A DNA stretch of 64,000 nucleotides from Branchinecta lynchi (GCA_023053575.1 JAKZAP010000017.1:8439501-8503500); one strand, 5' to 3'. Shown: positions 12,206-24,237, numbered from the stretch's first letter. Notes: a model not told the origin generated them from the letters alone. Program-made: numbers and translations.

Positions 12206-13997
12206 AGTCAGAGAACAACATTAGTGTTTCAACAGTTCTAGAATTGACCTGCAAAATTCCGGTAAATCTTCAGATAATTTCGGTAAAATTCCGAAGCGCC
12301 CCCCACCCCTTATCAGGAAGGTATCGGGACGCCCCTGGGTGCGACTCTAGGTAACCGTGGGCAAACATGCTTTTCGCAGTACATTTTTTAACAACTACGT
12401 TACTACTTTGCCATTTCACGCACCACTATCCACAAGGACCGAAATTGCTTCAATAGATTTCACCGTCGTTAGCGTTGTATTTGCTTTTTTCTAATTTTTT
12501 TAATGATGAGTACAATCATTCAACTGGAGTATATTGGTGCTGTCGGTCCGCAGTGTGTCAAATGACCGAAGCGACATTTCTAGCTTTACTACCCAGACCC
12601 GTCATTTGACAGACCTCTGATTTTCTAAGAAGGAGTGACCAAAACTGACTGAGACAAGTTTTGGACATTTCTGGGCCATAATCCTCGTGAAAAATAGCAA
12701 AATCATAATTTTATCACGAAGGAAACAATTTAGGTTTGAAAGGGTTAAGATGACGAAATGACACTTATTATCTTACAATACTTAGTCCTTCAGGTCATAT
12801 AGGCTAGTTGTCAATGGAGGGGGAGTTGCTATAGATTGAGGGGAGTATCGGAGTTCCTCGGGGCTCCTTGTTTCAAGGTTCATGTTTCTTCTTTTTCTTC
12901 TGAAACAAATAGCTTCGGTCGCTATTTCGAAAACTAAAATCCTGAATAGGCTACCGATGGTGAACGAATCCTTATTAGTGAAAACATTTTGTTTTAAACA
13001 GGTTCAAAAAGTCGGTGCCCGTCGGTGATCGTCGGTGCCCGCCGGTGCCCGAGTCGGGGTGCACAGCCGGTGCCGGGGAGTGGGCAACCCCTCGTTACTA
13101 ACTGGGCCTAAAAAGCAGTCAGTACTAACATAGCAACGGTTTTGTGCTTCTCATATACATCTTGTGTAACGTATCTATGGCTTCAGGCTTGGCTGCCCAA
13201 GTCTGTGCTTCACGGACCGCGATGCTAGCCGGTACCTGAAAATAGTTTATAATAGTAGCAATGAGCCACTGTCGTGAACTTCCTAAATCTGCCGAGTGTC
13301 TAAGTTCTCCACATAAAAATCGCTGTTTAATAACTGTTCGTATTCAAAATCAAATCAACAGAACTCTTAACTGCTTCGGATCTCAGTCTCAGTCCTGAGT
13401 CCACTCGCTACTGAATACTAAATACACTTGATTCATTTCCTTTCGCGGTCGATGCCCGAGGGTCTGATTATGAACGCGGTGAATACAAAAAGGTACAGTG
13501 ACACGTGAAGGCCATCCGAAATTGTCTTCCGGTTTTGTGCAGTCTTTGGGACGTTCGAAGTGTGGGAACGGTAAAATTGTCAATTTTGAGGAAGGAAATT
13601 TGTCTGGAAATATGGATATAAACATCACTGTCATTATTTTAAAGTTTATACTCTGGTCCGATCGCTACAGTGAACGTATCTAACTGCCATCAATTGTCGG
13701 CTTTTCTTTTTCTTCGGATAAAGTGCATAACGAAATCCGAGAACTAGAAGAGATCTTGGTAAGGGTTGAGTCTGACGAACTTGTTGGCAAGTTCTCTGGT
13801 GGCACAGGCGAGGCTTCAGTGTCAAATATTGGTAGAAACTATAATTATAGAAAGTTTACTGGTGTCAAAAGGAGTCACTAATTGGTGCCGGAAAAATATG
13901 TTGAATCTGTGAAGCGTTCTTATAAGTTTGCGGTTGAATATCCTCCATAATCCGTCCCAGAATAAAAGTTTCGGCATGGCTTGGTCTTGTAAAGTTG
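12206..13997. other. no gene recognised
   Basis: No exon or RNA gene supported. At 13010-13080 there is a G-rich cluster of short direct repeats (CGTCGGTGCCCG-like). The open frames at 13389-13683 have no recognisable features. Confidence 0.4.
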
Positions 13998-15115
13998 CTG
14001 TTTGGATCCCAAAACGTAAGTGGAGGGATACCTATGACATCGCAAAAGTTGTCCTTCCGTCTTTAAGCACGAAAACTGTTGAAGGGAATGAGATATTTTG
14101 ATGAAACTTGGTGTGAGGATTTTTTGGGTCAAGAGTAAGGTCGAGTTCGTAGATGGGCTTTGTAGGCGTATATTTAGGGATGGGAGAGGGGTTTGAAATT
14201 AAGGGGCAAGCAAAATATTTTTAAAAAGCTAATGTGACAGTCGATTATGGGGTAAGAAGACATGCTGAACACGGTGGTGAAAACCATTTTTTCACCGGAC
14301 AAGTAGTTCGCCCGGAATCCGGCCAAAAGCGGAAAGTTTGTTGAAAGTAAAAGTTTTATAATGAAGTTGATTGGATGTCGATTTAGGGGTAAGAAGACGT
14401 GCTAAACACGATGGTAAAAACCATTTTTTTCGCCGGACAAGTAGATCGCCCGGAATCGGGCCAAAACCGGAAAGTCTGTTAAAAGAAAAAGTTTTCATTT
14501 GAAGGTAATTAGATGTTCGATGTAGGGGTACGAAGACATGCTGAACACGACGGGGAAAACTATTTTCTCACCGGGCAAATAGTTCGACCGAAATCCGGCC
14601 AAAACCGGTAAATTGTTAAAAGCTAAAGTTTTATTTGTAGTTGATTAGATATCCGATTTAGGGGTAAGAAGAGATGCTGAATCCGTGTATGACAACCATT
14701 TTGTACCCGGTCATATAGTTCGCCCGGAATCCGGCTTGAACCGGAAAATTTTCATAAGTTAAATTTTAATTTGAAGTTGATTAGATGTTTGGTATAGGGG
14801 AAAGAAGATACACTGAGTTCGTTTTTTAGCTTTTTTTTTGCTGGACAGGTAGTTCCGGAATCCGGCCGAAACCAGGAAATTGGCAGAAGTAAGGCAGGAA
14901 GTTTTCGTCAAAACAGATATGACTGATAGACAGACACACGGTGAATCCATATCTGGACTTGGTTTTCTCAGGTCATTAGCTTTTTGGCCTTAATCTGTTT
15001 CTGAATTTTAATAGTAAAAATGTTCAAAGAGTCTGGCGAAGTCTGGATCTGGCGAAGCCAATTGTCTGGGTCAAATATTGAATTTTTGGGATCCCATCGA
15101 AAAATTTGGTCTTGT
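13998..15115 (-). mobile_element. H2 family composite element, minus orientation
   Basis: Begins TTTGGATCCCAAAACGTAAG and ends TTTTTGGGATCCCATCGA, the reverse of the 11.1 and 47.2 kb copies. Five diverged modules of about 120-140 bp each contain a GACAAGTAGTTCGCCCGGAA-like core. No protein is encoded. Confidence 0.6.
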
Positions 15116-15204
15116 TACTTTTAAAGTTCGCCTCTTCTTCCTTGATTTCATTTATATTTTTTTTTGCAAAGAAAGCAAATTTTCGCATACAAACCGCTGA
15201 AGGT

Positions 15205-15345
15205 TCTCGTAGCGCAGGTGCGGATCTCCTGATGGCGGGGATTGCGATGCGTGGGTGGGTTCGAATTATCCAACGCTTCCCTTGCTTTTCCCTAGATTTC
15301 TCTAGGTCATTGTTTCGGATTTGTTTCTGGTCAACTTGTCCATGG
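15205..15345 (-). repeat. SINE tail fragment
   Basis: The stretch with AGCGCAGGTGCGGATCTCCT and TTTCTCTAGGT matches the non-tRNA part of the SINE at 50985-51260; the tRNA-like head is missing here. Confidence 0.45.
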
Positions 15346-15363
15346 TGTGCCTTTCTTGCCGAT

Positions 15364-17256
15364 ATTTGTGTTGCGAGAGCAACACTTTGGTTCTTTCCTC
15401 GTTTCTTTTTTTTCCTATTCCGCCGATTTCATCTTATTCCTGGAAACTGGTAAGGGTCTAACCTGTGCGGTTTTTACGGAAAGTTTGGACCTTAGGCCGG
15501 ATTGATGAATAGGACATTACATTTTGGAAAGCTCCGTAGAACTCTTGCCTGGGGCCAAAAATGATGGTCTTTGCTTGTCCTCGAGTGAAGTGGAGTTATC
15601 TAGCCCACGTCAGAGAGAGCTATCTGAAGTTGTGCAGCCAAACTTTCGTGTCATCAAACCATTTGTGTGCTTTCGATTGGAAAGCTCCGTTCTAGCAAGC
15701 AAGCAGGCAGACACCAGTTTCAAATTGAAGATGTCCTGAAATCTTTAAGTGCTAAATGTGTGCGGCAGTTCCCCGGCCCCACAGCCGATATATCGTCTTT
15801 CAGTGATAAATAGAGAAATGTAGAGCTTATCCTTTGCTCCTTTCGATAGGGACTTTATAGGGAATCGATAGACCTTGATGAGCTGATCAACGTATATGTC
15901 ATCCGTTTTTTTTTTATACAAAACTCCTTCATGAAATACACCAGTTGGAAAATTAAGAGGGGTCGACAACTTCAATAGTAAGGTACACACTGAAACCAAA
16001 AATAGGCCTATCCCAATCGTGAGACATGTAGGATAATCATCTTCGGCGGTTAGGGGTTTGCAACTTTAACTAGTCATGAACCTGTTGATCCTATTTTTTG
16101 TTTCTGGTGTATTTGATGGTAAGAACAGTTTAGTACCATGTCTATCACAGGGAGAGGGACTTGTAAGTAAAAAATCAGTTACTAGATGGGTACCTGAAAC
16201 TTTTGCAAATTAGTGCACATTTTATTTGATCTCTATATATCTGAGGGTAAGAAAATAAGTCCATGGTCTATCACTGCACTGTAACTTAGAACTAGGTGTT
16301 TACACAACGTATACAAATGATAATGTAAAACAGTGACGTAGTTTCGCAGTAGTTACTTGAGTGGCATCTAGGGTAGTTTGATGCTGAAAATTTACGGATA
16401 CCTTTGTCATACCAACTTGGCTATCTAAGATAATGTTCCAAGTTTTCATTCGTCACTATGTCTATGATTGAAAAGGATAAAATTCAACTTGCTGCTAAGT
16501 CAGTTCAGTTTTAGTTCCTTGTTTCGAGGGGTTGACAACTTCAGTGTTAGGGTGTACACTCAAACAAAAAATAGGCGGAACCCAATTGTGAGACATGTCA
16601 GTGACTTGTAAGTAACAATCAGCTGTTACACCATACTCATCTTCGGTGATGAGGGGTTTCCAACTTTTCCTAGTTTGTGTCATATTTGGTTTCCGGTGTT
16701 TTTGATGATACGAACAATTTGGTTCCATGTCTATCACGGAGAGAGGGGCTTGTAACTAAGAATCCGTAGCTAAAGCATTGTCATTTTCAGTCTCTACAAT
16801 GGTCTATGGTGATGGTCTATCACTGTAACTAAAAGGTAAAACAATGAGACGGTTTCGCAATAATTAATAGATTTGCATCTATGGTATTTTGACCCTGAAA
16901 AGTTACGGATAGCTTGATAAAACCAACTAGGTTGCATAAGATAATGTTCGAAGTTTTTACCAGTCACGATGTCTACGATTGAAAAGGATAAAGTTCAACT
17001 GGCTGCAAAGTCAATTTAGTCCCTGCTTCCAGTAGTCTGTTTTCTGTCAACGCTGAGAGATAGCCATTTGGTTACTGTTTGTGACATCAGTTCAGAAAGA
17101 AAAAACTCCTTGGAACGTACCGTTTTGAAAACCTCGATAGATGGACTTCATTCAGCATTTAACCGATAGCGAAGAAACAAAACAAAAGTGTTGCTCGCGC
17201 AACACTTTAGTCGGCGCCGAACAAAGGTTGCTGCAACACTTCGCAACGTAGGTCTA
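15364..17256 (-). mobile_element. family C element, minus orientation, 1.9 kb
   Basis: Shares both ends with 1605-5300 in reverse: GTGTTGCGAGAGCAACAC at about 15369 and AAAGTGTTGCTCGCGCAACA near 17195, followed by the CAACGTAGGTCTAGTTTATT extension. It has fewer internal modules than the 3.7-kb copy, which accounts for its shorter length. No protein is encoded. Confidence 0.6.
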
Positions 17257-17429
17257 GTTTATTTAGATGTCTGCGGGTCCCCTTAAAAAGCTAGGGGTGG
17301 GCAGCTGCCGACACCAAATGAGTGCACACATTTTTTCACACAATAGCGTTTAGTATCGTGATTGGCTATAATTTATTTGGCAACACGTTCCAGTATCCTT
17401 TACCGACTAAATTTGGTGGATATTGTCCA

Positions 17430-18740
17430 CTTCTAACCTGTGCACTTTAAGCACTGTCGCCCTTACTACCAAACCCCTGGACAAAATCAGCTCATGAATT
17501 TCGTAAATTTTAATGTGGGCGGTGGTTTGGTGGGCGTTTCTCGATTTTTAGCCTGGGCGTTACAAGCAATGCCCAGACTTTGTTAGATTTGACTTTTCAC
17601 AAATTTTAATGTGGGTGTTGATTTGGTGGACATTTCTAAAAAAAAGTTCTTTGGCCATCCGAAGGTCATCCGGTCATCCGAATTTAAGTGAATTTTAATG
17701 TGGGCGGTGATTTAATGGGAGCTGCTCCACTTTTTCTCTGGGCGTTTCAGATACTGCCGCCCTTACCGCCCAACGCCCAGAAATACATTCGACTTTTTGC
17801 GAATTTTAACGTGGGCGCTGTTTGGTGGAGGTTTCATCATGTCTTGCCTGAGCGGTTTAAGCACTGTTGCCTTTACCAACCAACGCCTGGTAATCGTCGG
17901 CTCATTCGAATTTTCGCCAAATTCAACGTGGGCGGTGATTTGATGGGCGTTTCTCCTTTTTTGCTTGGGCGTTTCAAGCACTGCCGCCCTTACCGCCCAG
18001 CACCCGTACATACTTAGCTAACCCAAAATTTCGAGAGTTGTAATGCGGGTGATTTGGTGGACGTTCACCATGTCTTGCCTGGGCGATTTAAGCACTGTTG
18101 CCAACCTTACCAACCAGCCTGGACATCGCTAGCGCATTTGAATTTTGCCAAACTTGACGTGGGCGTTGATTCGGTGGACATTTCTCCATTTTTCGCCTGG
18201 CCGTTTAAGCACTGCCGCGCTTACCGCCCCACGCTTGGAAATATTTACCTCATTTGACTTTTCGTGAATCTGAATGTGCGTGGTAATTTGATGGGCGTTT
18301 CTCCTTTTTTTGCTTGAGCGTTTCAGGCACTGCCGCCCTTACCACCCAGCACCCGTACATACCTAGCAAATCCAAAATTTCGCAGACTGTAAGGTGGGCG
18401 GTGATTTGGTGGACATTGTCCACTTCTAACCTTTGCACTGTAAGCACTGTCGCCCTTACTACCCAATGCCTGGACAAAAGAGCTCGTCTGAATTTTCGTA
18501 AATGTGGGCGGTGATTTGGTGGGTGTTTCTCCATTTTTGGCCTGGGCGTTACAAGAACTGCCGCCCTTATCGCCCAATGCCCAGACTTTATTAGGTCATT
18601 TGACTTTTCACAGATTTTAATGTGTGTGTTGATTTGGTGGACATTTAAAAAAAAAAAGTCTTTGCCATTTTAAGCACTGCCACCATTACCGCCCAATGCC
18701 CCATAATTTGATATTGGGCGTTTTCGGGTGGTTGGGCGGT
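17430..18740. repeat. satellite array, about 115-bp unit
   Basis: About eleven diverged copies of a unit with GTGGGCGGTGATTTGGTGGG and GCACTGCCGCCCTTACCGCC. The first phrase recurs near 17515, 17612, 17700, 17811, 17930, 18045, 18160, 18275, 18395, 18507 and 18620. Open frames on both strands follow the repeat and show no protein family. Confidence 0.85.
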
Positions 18741-19166
18741 GGGCGAAAACTTCAAGCTTTTCAAAATATCTGCTGAAAACGTTTATTTGATCTCCAGGTT
18801 TATCGTATGTCATTTGGAATTGGAAATATTTCCTATTAAGTTCCTTCTGTTTCTTGCTCCAAATTTTGTACCCGTTGGTGAGTGGCACCCAGTTTCAGCC
18901 AATAGATGGAGTTCTAACTAAGTAGCATACTACACTGGAAGAAGAAGCATATTTGAAGGTAAAAAAAAAAAAAAATCTAGAACATATCTAGGAACATTCC
19001 CATGGAGCATAGTGGGAAGTTCATCGATAACGATAATTTTGGAGGTGCAAATGAGAAAGAGATATGCGCCGTGTTAGGGGGATACTCCCATTGTTGGAAA
19101 AGCAAGCTTTTAAAGAAGAAGAATAAATCTTGCTGGGGTCTGACGTGGAATCTTTTTTTTTTCTAG
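18741..19166 (+). other. intron upstream of tetraspanin exon
   Basis: Unassigned sequence with A-runs near 18960, ending in the polypyrimidine tract TCTTTTTTTTTTCTAG that forms the acceptor of the next exon. I did not find the preceding exon. Confidence 0.5.
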
Positions 19167-19406
19167 TTCCGTTGCTGCGGAGTTAAAAGCTTTAAGGACT
19201 GGGCCAATGCCACCATCATGGAGGAAGTCAACGTTCCGGACTCCTGTTGCAATACAATCACACAGGATTGCGGTAAAAATATGATCACCAACTCTAAGCC
19301 CGAAGAAACAATATTCGTCGATGGATGCCTAGAAAAGCTGACATTGTTGATTGAGAAGAACGCCGGAATTATCGCTGGAGTTGGAATAGGCGTAGCTTGT
19401 ATTCAG
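19167..19406 (+). CDS. tetraspanin, internal exon (large extracellular loop to start of TM4)
   Basis: An 80-codon exon, open throughout, with a strong acceptor (pyrimidine tract then TTCTAG) and donor (CAG|GTGAGG), phase 0 at both ends. It encodes the diagnostic part of a tetraspanin: FRCCG (C3, C4), VPDSCC (C27, C28), C35 in DCG, and GC at 54, which is the six-cysteine pattern of the second extracellular loop. GIIAGVGIGVACIQ then begins TM4. An N-glycosylation site (NAT) lies at residues 14-16. Tetraspanins are four-pass membrane organisers that cluster integrins and other partners. The spacing is closest to CD63/CD151-like members, but the subfamily is not settled. Neither flanking exon was found; the PLE complex follows within 1.5 kb and probably lies in the next intron. 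Confidence 0.85.
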
Positions 19407-19421
19407 GTGAGGTGACTTAGG

Positions 19422-19725
19422 AGCGTGTTGGACCCTACTTACCGTAGTTACTACCCATGACTTCAGGAATTCTGTCCCTTTGCCGTCAAGGCTGGAACGA
19501 TTGTTTCTATTTTCCAGCAGAATATTATGCCACGGGCGACTCCGACCAATCACATTACAGAGATGCGTAGTTACCACGCTTACTACGCTCCCGAGCATGG
19601 TAAGCAAATAGTTACTATTTCGAGAAGGTTGGTACTGAAGGCTTGACCGTCAGCGTAGGAACTTTTTACGAGGTTGAAATGAAAATGTAACTAATAGTTA
19701 CTATTGTTAGAAGAGTGGAACACGG
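19422..19725 (+). mobile_element. about 300-bp MITE, copy 1
   Basis: Ends GCGTGTTGGACC and GAGTGGAACACG are imperfect inverted repeats. The interior (TAGTTACCACGCTTACTACG, TAGTTACTATTTCGAGAA) matches 48775-49040 in reverse. It begins about 15 bp after the tetraspanin donor site. Confidence 0.5.
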
Positions 19726-20165
19726 TCTTAGTAGTAAAGTAGAGATATGCATATTTGAAGACTTTTCTAAATGTTTCTTTACCCGGGTTTTTCCGCTTGC
19801 TTACAAAACAGTGAAGCTAGAGGAAGAATAACAAACTTGATACCAACCAATATTCGACTGGTTCATGGTTGTCCTTTCCCATCGCATAACCTTGAATCCC
19901 AAAAATTTATCATCAATTTTTAAATGGGCTTCTTTTTCTTCTTGAATGATGTTGCAGGTTTGAATTCTAATCTATTTGTTTAAGTTACGTCCCGCTTCGT
20001 AGGATTAAAAGAATACCAGATCGCAGTTAACAGCAAAGCAATAGCAAGTATTCAAATAAACAGTGGCACATGTTGAATATATGAATGGAATGACTGTTTT
20101 TGCTGCAAGTATTTTGCAGCAAAAGGTGCTTGTATGGATTTTAGTTTGTATTGCACGTGCAGCCT
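19726..20165. other. no gene recognised
   Basis: Probable intron sequence; no repeat boundary or exon seen. Confidence 0.4.
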
Positions 20166-20650
20166 CTGACTCAAGTGCCATATACTGATCGCAATTTCGT
20201 CTGTCTGTCGGTCGGTCGGTCCCGGAAACCCGTTGATGGCGGTTTTGTCGATTTTCACGACGAAACTTGTAAGCACGTCAGGGGCCCGTCAAACTGACTT
20301 GGAAATAGAAATTTCCCTTACCCGATGATCGTGGGGGAGTGGAGGGAGTGGGAATCCGGAATATCGAGTCATGCGTAACTTTGGAACGGGTGATCGGATT
20401 CAAGTGAAATTTAATAATTGAACAGAGGACATTTCTCTGGTGATCTTTTTCATGCCCGGATCGGATCCGACCACTATTGGGTGGGCGGCGGGGGAACACG
20501 TGACCCGCTTCGACTGGAGAGATCAGGATGGAACTTTGTGGGAATGACAAAAAGGTGCTCTGGATAAGTCATTTATAGAACCGGATTGGCTCCGGGCACT
20601 GTGGGGGAGTTGGAGGGAGAGGGCATTGTTTGCTAGTTAAGGTACTTCTA
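20166..20650 (-). mobile_element. H1 family fragment, minus orientation
   Basis: Shows in reverse the H1 3' end: CTCAAGTGCCATATACTGAT, a GTCTGTCGGTCGGTCGGT run (20200-20219), then the H1 module with ATCGTGGGGGAGTGG and GAACGGGTGATCGGAT. One hairpin arm is missing. Confidence 0.55.
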
Positions 20651-20784
20651 GGTGTGCTAGGACGGTGAAACTTGGCTGGAATATTAGAGATTAGACTAAA
20701 TTGGCTCAAAAATCGCCACTTTCCAATCCGACTATTCCTTAAAGTACCAATCTTGACAAAATAAGAAACATACTTTTAAGCAAA

Positions 20785-20796
20785 ATATACATTTTC
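20785..20796. repeat. left target-site duplication of PLE complex
   Basis: ATATACATTTTC, identical to 31211-31222 on the other side of the complex. Confidence 0.8.
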
Positions 20797-21230
20797 TAAC
20801 AATGTTTACACGGATACGTCAGCTCTGGTTTTTCATCAGCGATATTTCGGCCCTTCTTGGCAAGGGTCCTCGTCAGGCTGTCAATCTTCTTGTTCAACTT
20901 CGGGGAAGGAAACAAACCTGTAACAAATAACTGAAGCTTCTACCGACTATAAATATCTTATTAAGGTAAATTATCTTCAAGTACCAGTATAATGAAAAAA
21001 CTAGTCCTGAGGTTTAATTTTTGACAACGACGCTGTTTTTGCTGCATGATTGGGGCGATGACAGGAAAGGGTTTTTTCTGCATTTTGATCAACTTCGGTT
21101 TTTTCATTAATTAGGGGCTGAAAACTTAAATATTATTGTATTAATGACCTCGTTCTACGTTTCTATTATGAGTACTTGCCTGAATCTATTACTTTGAATA
21201 ATCACTGCACGGAAAAACTAGTGCTGAGAT
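20797..21230 (-). repeat. PLE pseudo-LTR, end of minus arm
   Basis: Same sequence as 23811-24237, but ends early, just past the hammerhead at a TAACAATG junction, without the canonical AATATTT end. It is therefore the 5' (inverted) side of the insertion. Confidence 0.8.
20837..20880 (-). ncRNA. hammerhead ribozyme (minus arm, distal)
   Basis: Intact core on the minus strand, same bases as 23857-23900. Confidence 0.8.
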
Positions 21231-23810
21231 TTAATTTTTGACACGGCTGCTGTTTTTGCTGCACGATTGGGGCGACGGCAGGAAATATTTTTTTTCTGCA
21301 TTTTGATCGACTTCGGTTTTGTTGTTAATAAGGGACTGAGGCTTAAATTTTCTTCCCTTAATAACCCCGTTCCACGTTTCCGGTAAAGAGTACTCGCCTG
21401 TATCTCGGTTAATGCCTGTTCGGTTTTTCTTTATCTCAACGGCTTCTCGAATGGTTTGATGGAGTCCGGTACACGTTGCAAGAATTTGGGCTTTTTCAAA
21501 ATGTACTGAATGGGATGGGTTTTCGAAAATATGTTCTGCAAGTGCAGATTTGAAAGTATAGTTATGACGGTGTCCGTTGGAGAGGGCGTGGTCAATTTCT
21601 TGCTCATGCTCTGCAAGTCGTTTTCCGAAAGTTCTCTCTGTCCTTCCTACGTAACGCTTTCCGCAATCACAAGGTATTGAATAAATGCCTCTTTGGTACT
21701 GATTTGGGACTTTATCTTTTCCGGAGTTTAGGTAAGACAGCAAAGTATTTTGGGTTCTGTGAAAGACTTGGATGTTGTATTTTTTCAAACTTTTGGACAA
21801 TTTTTCGGTTACTCCGCGGACGTACGGAAGGTAAACGCGGGCATTTTTTTCTTCTACCTCACCATTACTAGTAAAACTTACAGGATCTTTGGGGGATGAA
21901 TGCAGCTTCAGTCGTCTTCTGATGATCTGTTCAACCAGTTGAATGGGGTATTTGTTTCCAAACAGGACGTCCCGAATGTGGCAAAGTTCGTCATCTAGGA
22001 GATTTTTGTCGCAAATTTTGATGGCTCGGTCGACTAGTGAGATAACTACTCCGCGTTTCACATATTCTGGCTGGTAAGAATCATATGGAAGGTATCGATC
22101 GTTGTGGGTGGGTTTTCTGTAGACTGAGCAGACAAAACTTCCTTCACTGTTAGCAATCAAAACATCTAGGTACGGCAGCTTCTGTGCATCATTTTCAAAT
22201 TCAATCGTGAACTGGATAGTCGGTTGAATTGAGTTTAAAGTGTCAACGAAACTCACAATGTCTGTTTTTTGGCCTTCCCATGCTGTGAAACCATCATCAA
22301 CATAACGTTTGTAGAAACTTGGAACCATCGGCGCGATACTGAAAGCGATTTCTTCAATTTTCCTTAGCGTTAATTCGGCGAGTCCCTGCGAAATAGAGCT
22401 CCCCATCGCTGCTCCTTCATGCTGCCAGTAGAATTGCCCCATGTAGATGAAATATGTTGATTCCCAAACAAGTTTAAAACAATCTAGTATTTGGCTTACA
22501 GTTAGGGGGGTTTTGTCTGACAGTTCGGGATAGTTTTCTAGTGCTTCTTTTAGGGCATCTAGGGTGAAATCTTTCCTGAGACTGGTGAACAAAGATACAG
22601 CATCAATGCTTGCTTTTTGCGTTTCTTTGGTGACAGGGTATTTTCTTAACTCTTGGACAAAATCAATCGAATTTTTGATGTAATGCGGCCCTGAATCTAG
22701 GAGTGGCCTTATTAACGAAGCTAGAAATCTGTCTAATTTTTTAGTTGGGGCTCGAACGTTTGCTACTATTGGGCGAAGGGGTCTACCTGTTTTGTGCACT
22801 TTAACTACTCCATAGAAACGCGGTGCTACCGGCCCGGTTACTTTTAGGAACTGTTTCTGGGATTTTGAAATAGGGAGACTTTCAACGAGGTTTCTTACTT
22901 TTTTGTCAATGGATGGGGTTGGATCACTTGGTATTGGGGTGTAGACATCTTTGTCTGCTAGGAGGTTTCGAATTTTCGTGTCGTACTCGTTCTGGTCAAG
23001 GACTACAATGGCGTTACCTTTGTCAGCTTTTGTGGTGACAAGAGATCCGTCTTTCCTTAGGCTCTTCAAGGCTTGCAATTCTTCTTTCGGGAGGTTCGGT
23101 TCTGGAGGGATGTTGATTCGGGACTGTAGCAAGTGGGCTGCATCTACTCTTGCTTTTTCAAAATCATCTACTTTTGCATCTTCATGGAAAAGACCTGTCT
23201 CAAAACTTGCTACAAATTCTTCTACTGGTGGTTCACGGGGCGCAATGTTGAATTTACATCCATGGGACAATGCATTAATTTGTGTTGGAGATAAAGTTTT
23301 GGAGCTAAAATTTAGTACGGAAGGTCCAGGGAGAACTTTCGGACTGTAAATCTGGGTTTTACTGTAGTTTTTGTTTTGAAGTCGAGAATATTTTTTCCGC
23401 AGCTTTTCGCGGTGTTTCCAACAGGAATTTTCAAATCTAGCAGAGATTACTTTTTCGATTTTTGGCCTGTCATGATCATCAACATTTTCCATGAGGGTTT
23501 CTTTGAGATGGTCGAATTCGCGTGATGTCATCGCCCATTTTGATCTTAAACCGGCAGTCGTGTCTTTAAGGAGAATCTGCGAAATACGTTGCTCCACTTT
23601 CTTCTTATTCCTCGAGTCCGGGTGTCCAATGTTGTGAAGCATTGAAGTTGGGATTAGTCCGTTGTCTCTGCATCTTACTAAAAACTTCAGTTGGTTTATC
23701 ACTTGTCCTTTCCTTCCGGCCAAGTTGGATAATTGTCTGCATGTCTGGGCTGTGAAAGTTCCGTACTTCGTAGATAAATATTCTTTGAGCCCAAGCTGAC
23801 TTTGAAACAT
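21231..23810 (-). CDS. PLE reverse transcriptase with GIY-YIG endonuclease, copy A
   Basis: 859 codons, uninterrupted. Same protein as copies B and C over about 835 residues: PLE N-terminal region, reverse transcriptase core with SIDAVSLFT (motif A), GAAMGSS (motif B), KRYVDDG (motif C), and a C-terminal GIY-YIG nuclease. A one-base gain in a T-run near 21290 shifts the last 25 residues into another frame, so the end reads KKYFLPSP instead of NISCRRPN. This lies beyond the nuclease core and may be neutral. It differs from B and C by Thr for Ile (TTAGL) and Val for Ile (LVTT). The start ATG lies just past the hammerhead-bearing pseudo-LTR. Confidence 0.92.
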   Translation of the reverse strand: MFQSQLGLKEYLSTKYGTFTAQTCRQLSNLAGRKGQVINQLKFLVRCRDNGLIPTSMLHNIGHPDSRNKKKVEQRISQILLKDTTAGLRSKWAMTSREFDHLKETLMENVDDHDRPKIEKVISARFENSCWKHREKLRKKYSRLQNKNYSKTQIYSPKVLPGPSVLNFSSKTLSPTQINALSHGCKFNIAPREPPVEEFVASFETGLFHEDAKVDDFEKARVDAAHLLQSRINIPPEPNLPKEELQALKSLRKDGSLVTTKADKGNAIVVLDQNEYDTKIRNLLADKDVYTPIPSDPTPSIDKKVRNLVESLPISKSQKQFLKVTGPVAPRFYGVVKVHKTGRPLRPIVANVRAPTKKLDRFLASLIRPLLDSGPHYIKNSIDFVQELRKYPVTKETQKASIDAVSLFTSLRKDFTLDALKEALENYPELSDKTPLTVSQILDCFKLVWESTYFIYMGQFYWQHEGAAMGSSISQGLAELTLRKIEEIAFSIAPMVPSFYKRYVDDGFTAWEGQKTDIVSFVDTLNSIQPTIQFTIEFENDAQKLPYLDVLIANSEGSFVCSVYRKPTHNDRYLPYDSYQPEYVKRGVVISLVDRAIKICDKNLLDDELCHIRDVLFGNKYPIQLVEQIIRRRLKLHSSPKDPVSFTSNGEVEEKNARVYLPYVRGVTEKLSKSLKKYNIQVFHRTQNTLLSYLNSGKDKVPNQYQRGIYSIPCDCGKRYVGRTERTFGKRLAEHEQEIDHALSNGHRHNYTFKSALAEHIFENPSHSVHFEKAQILATCTGLHQTIREAVEIKKNRTGINRDTGEYSLPETWNGVIKGRKFKPQSLINNKTEVDQNAEKKYFLPSPQSCSKNSSRVKN

Positions 23811-24237
23811 TTATTCAAACAATGTTTACACGGATACGTCAGCTCTGGTTTTTCATCAGCGATATTTCGGCCCTTCTTGGCAAGGGTCCTCGTCAGGCTG
23901 TCAATCTTCTTGTTCAACTTCGGGGAAGGAAACAAACCTGTAACAAATAACTGAAGCTTCTACCGACTATAAATATCTTATTAAGGTAAATTATCTTCAA
24001 GTACCAGTATAATGAAAAAACTAGTCCTGAGGTTTAATTTTTGACAACGACGCTGTTTTTGCTGCATGATTGGGGCGATGACAGGAAAGGGTTTTTTCTG
24101 CATTTTGATCAACTTCGGTTTTTTCATTAATTAGGGGCTGAAAACTTAAATATTATTGTATTAATGACCTCGTTCTACGTTTCTATTATGAGTACTTGCC
24201 TGAATCTATTACTTTGAATAATCACTGCACGGAAAAA
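23811..24237 (-). repeat. PLE pseudo-LTR between minus copies
   Basis: The 427-bp spacer between a truncated upstream copy and copy A, equivalent to 27730-28156 on the plus arm. Includes the hammerhead and a diverged duplicate of the ORF 3' end. Confidence 0.85.
23857..23900 (-). ncRNA. hammerhead ribozyme (minus arm, internal)
   Basis: Intact core: CAGC, CTGACGA, stem II with a GCCAAG loop, GAAA, ATAT, cleavage C, GCTG. Confidence 0.8.

Noticed and set aside
22951..23349. 132-residue antisense ORF inside the PLE genes (also 25599-25997 and 28618-29016).
   Set aside because: Shadow of the coding strand, conserved only because the copies are nearly identical.
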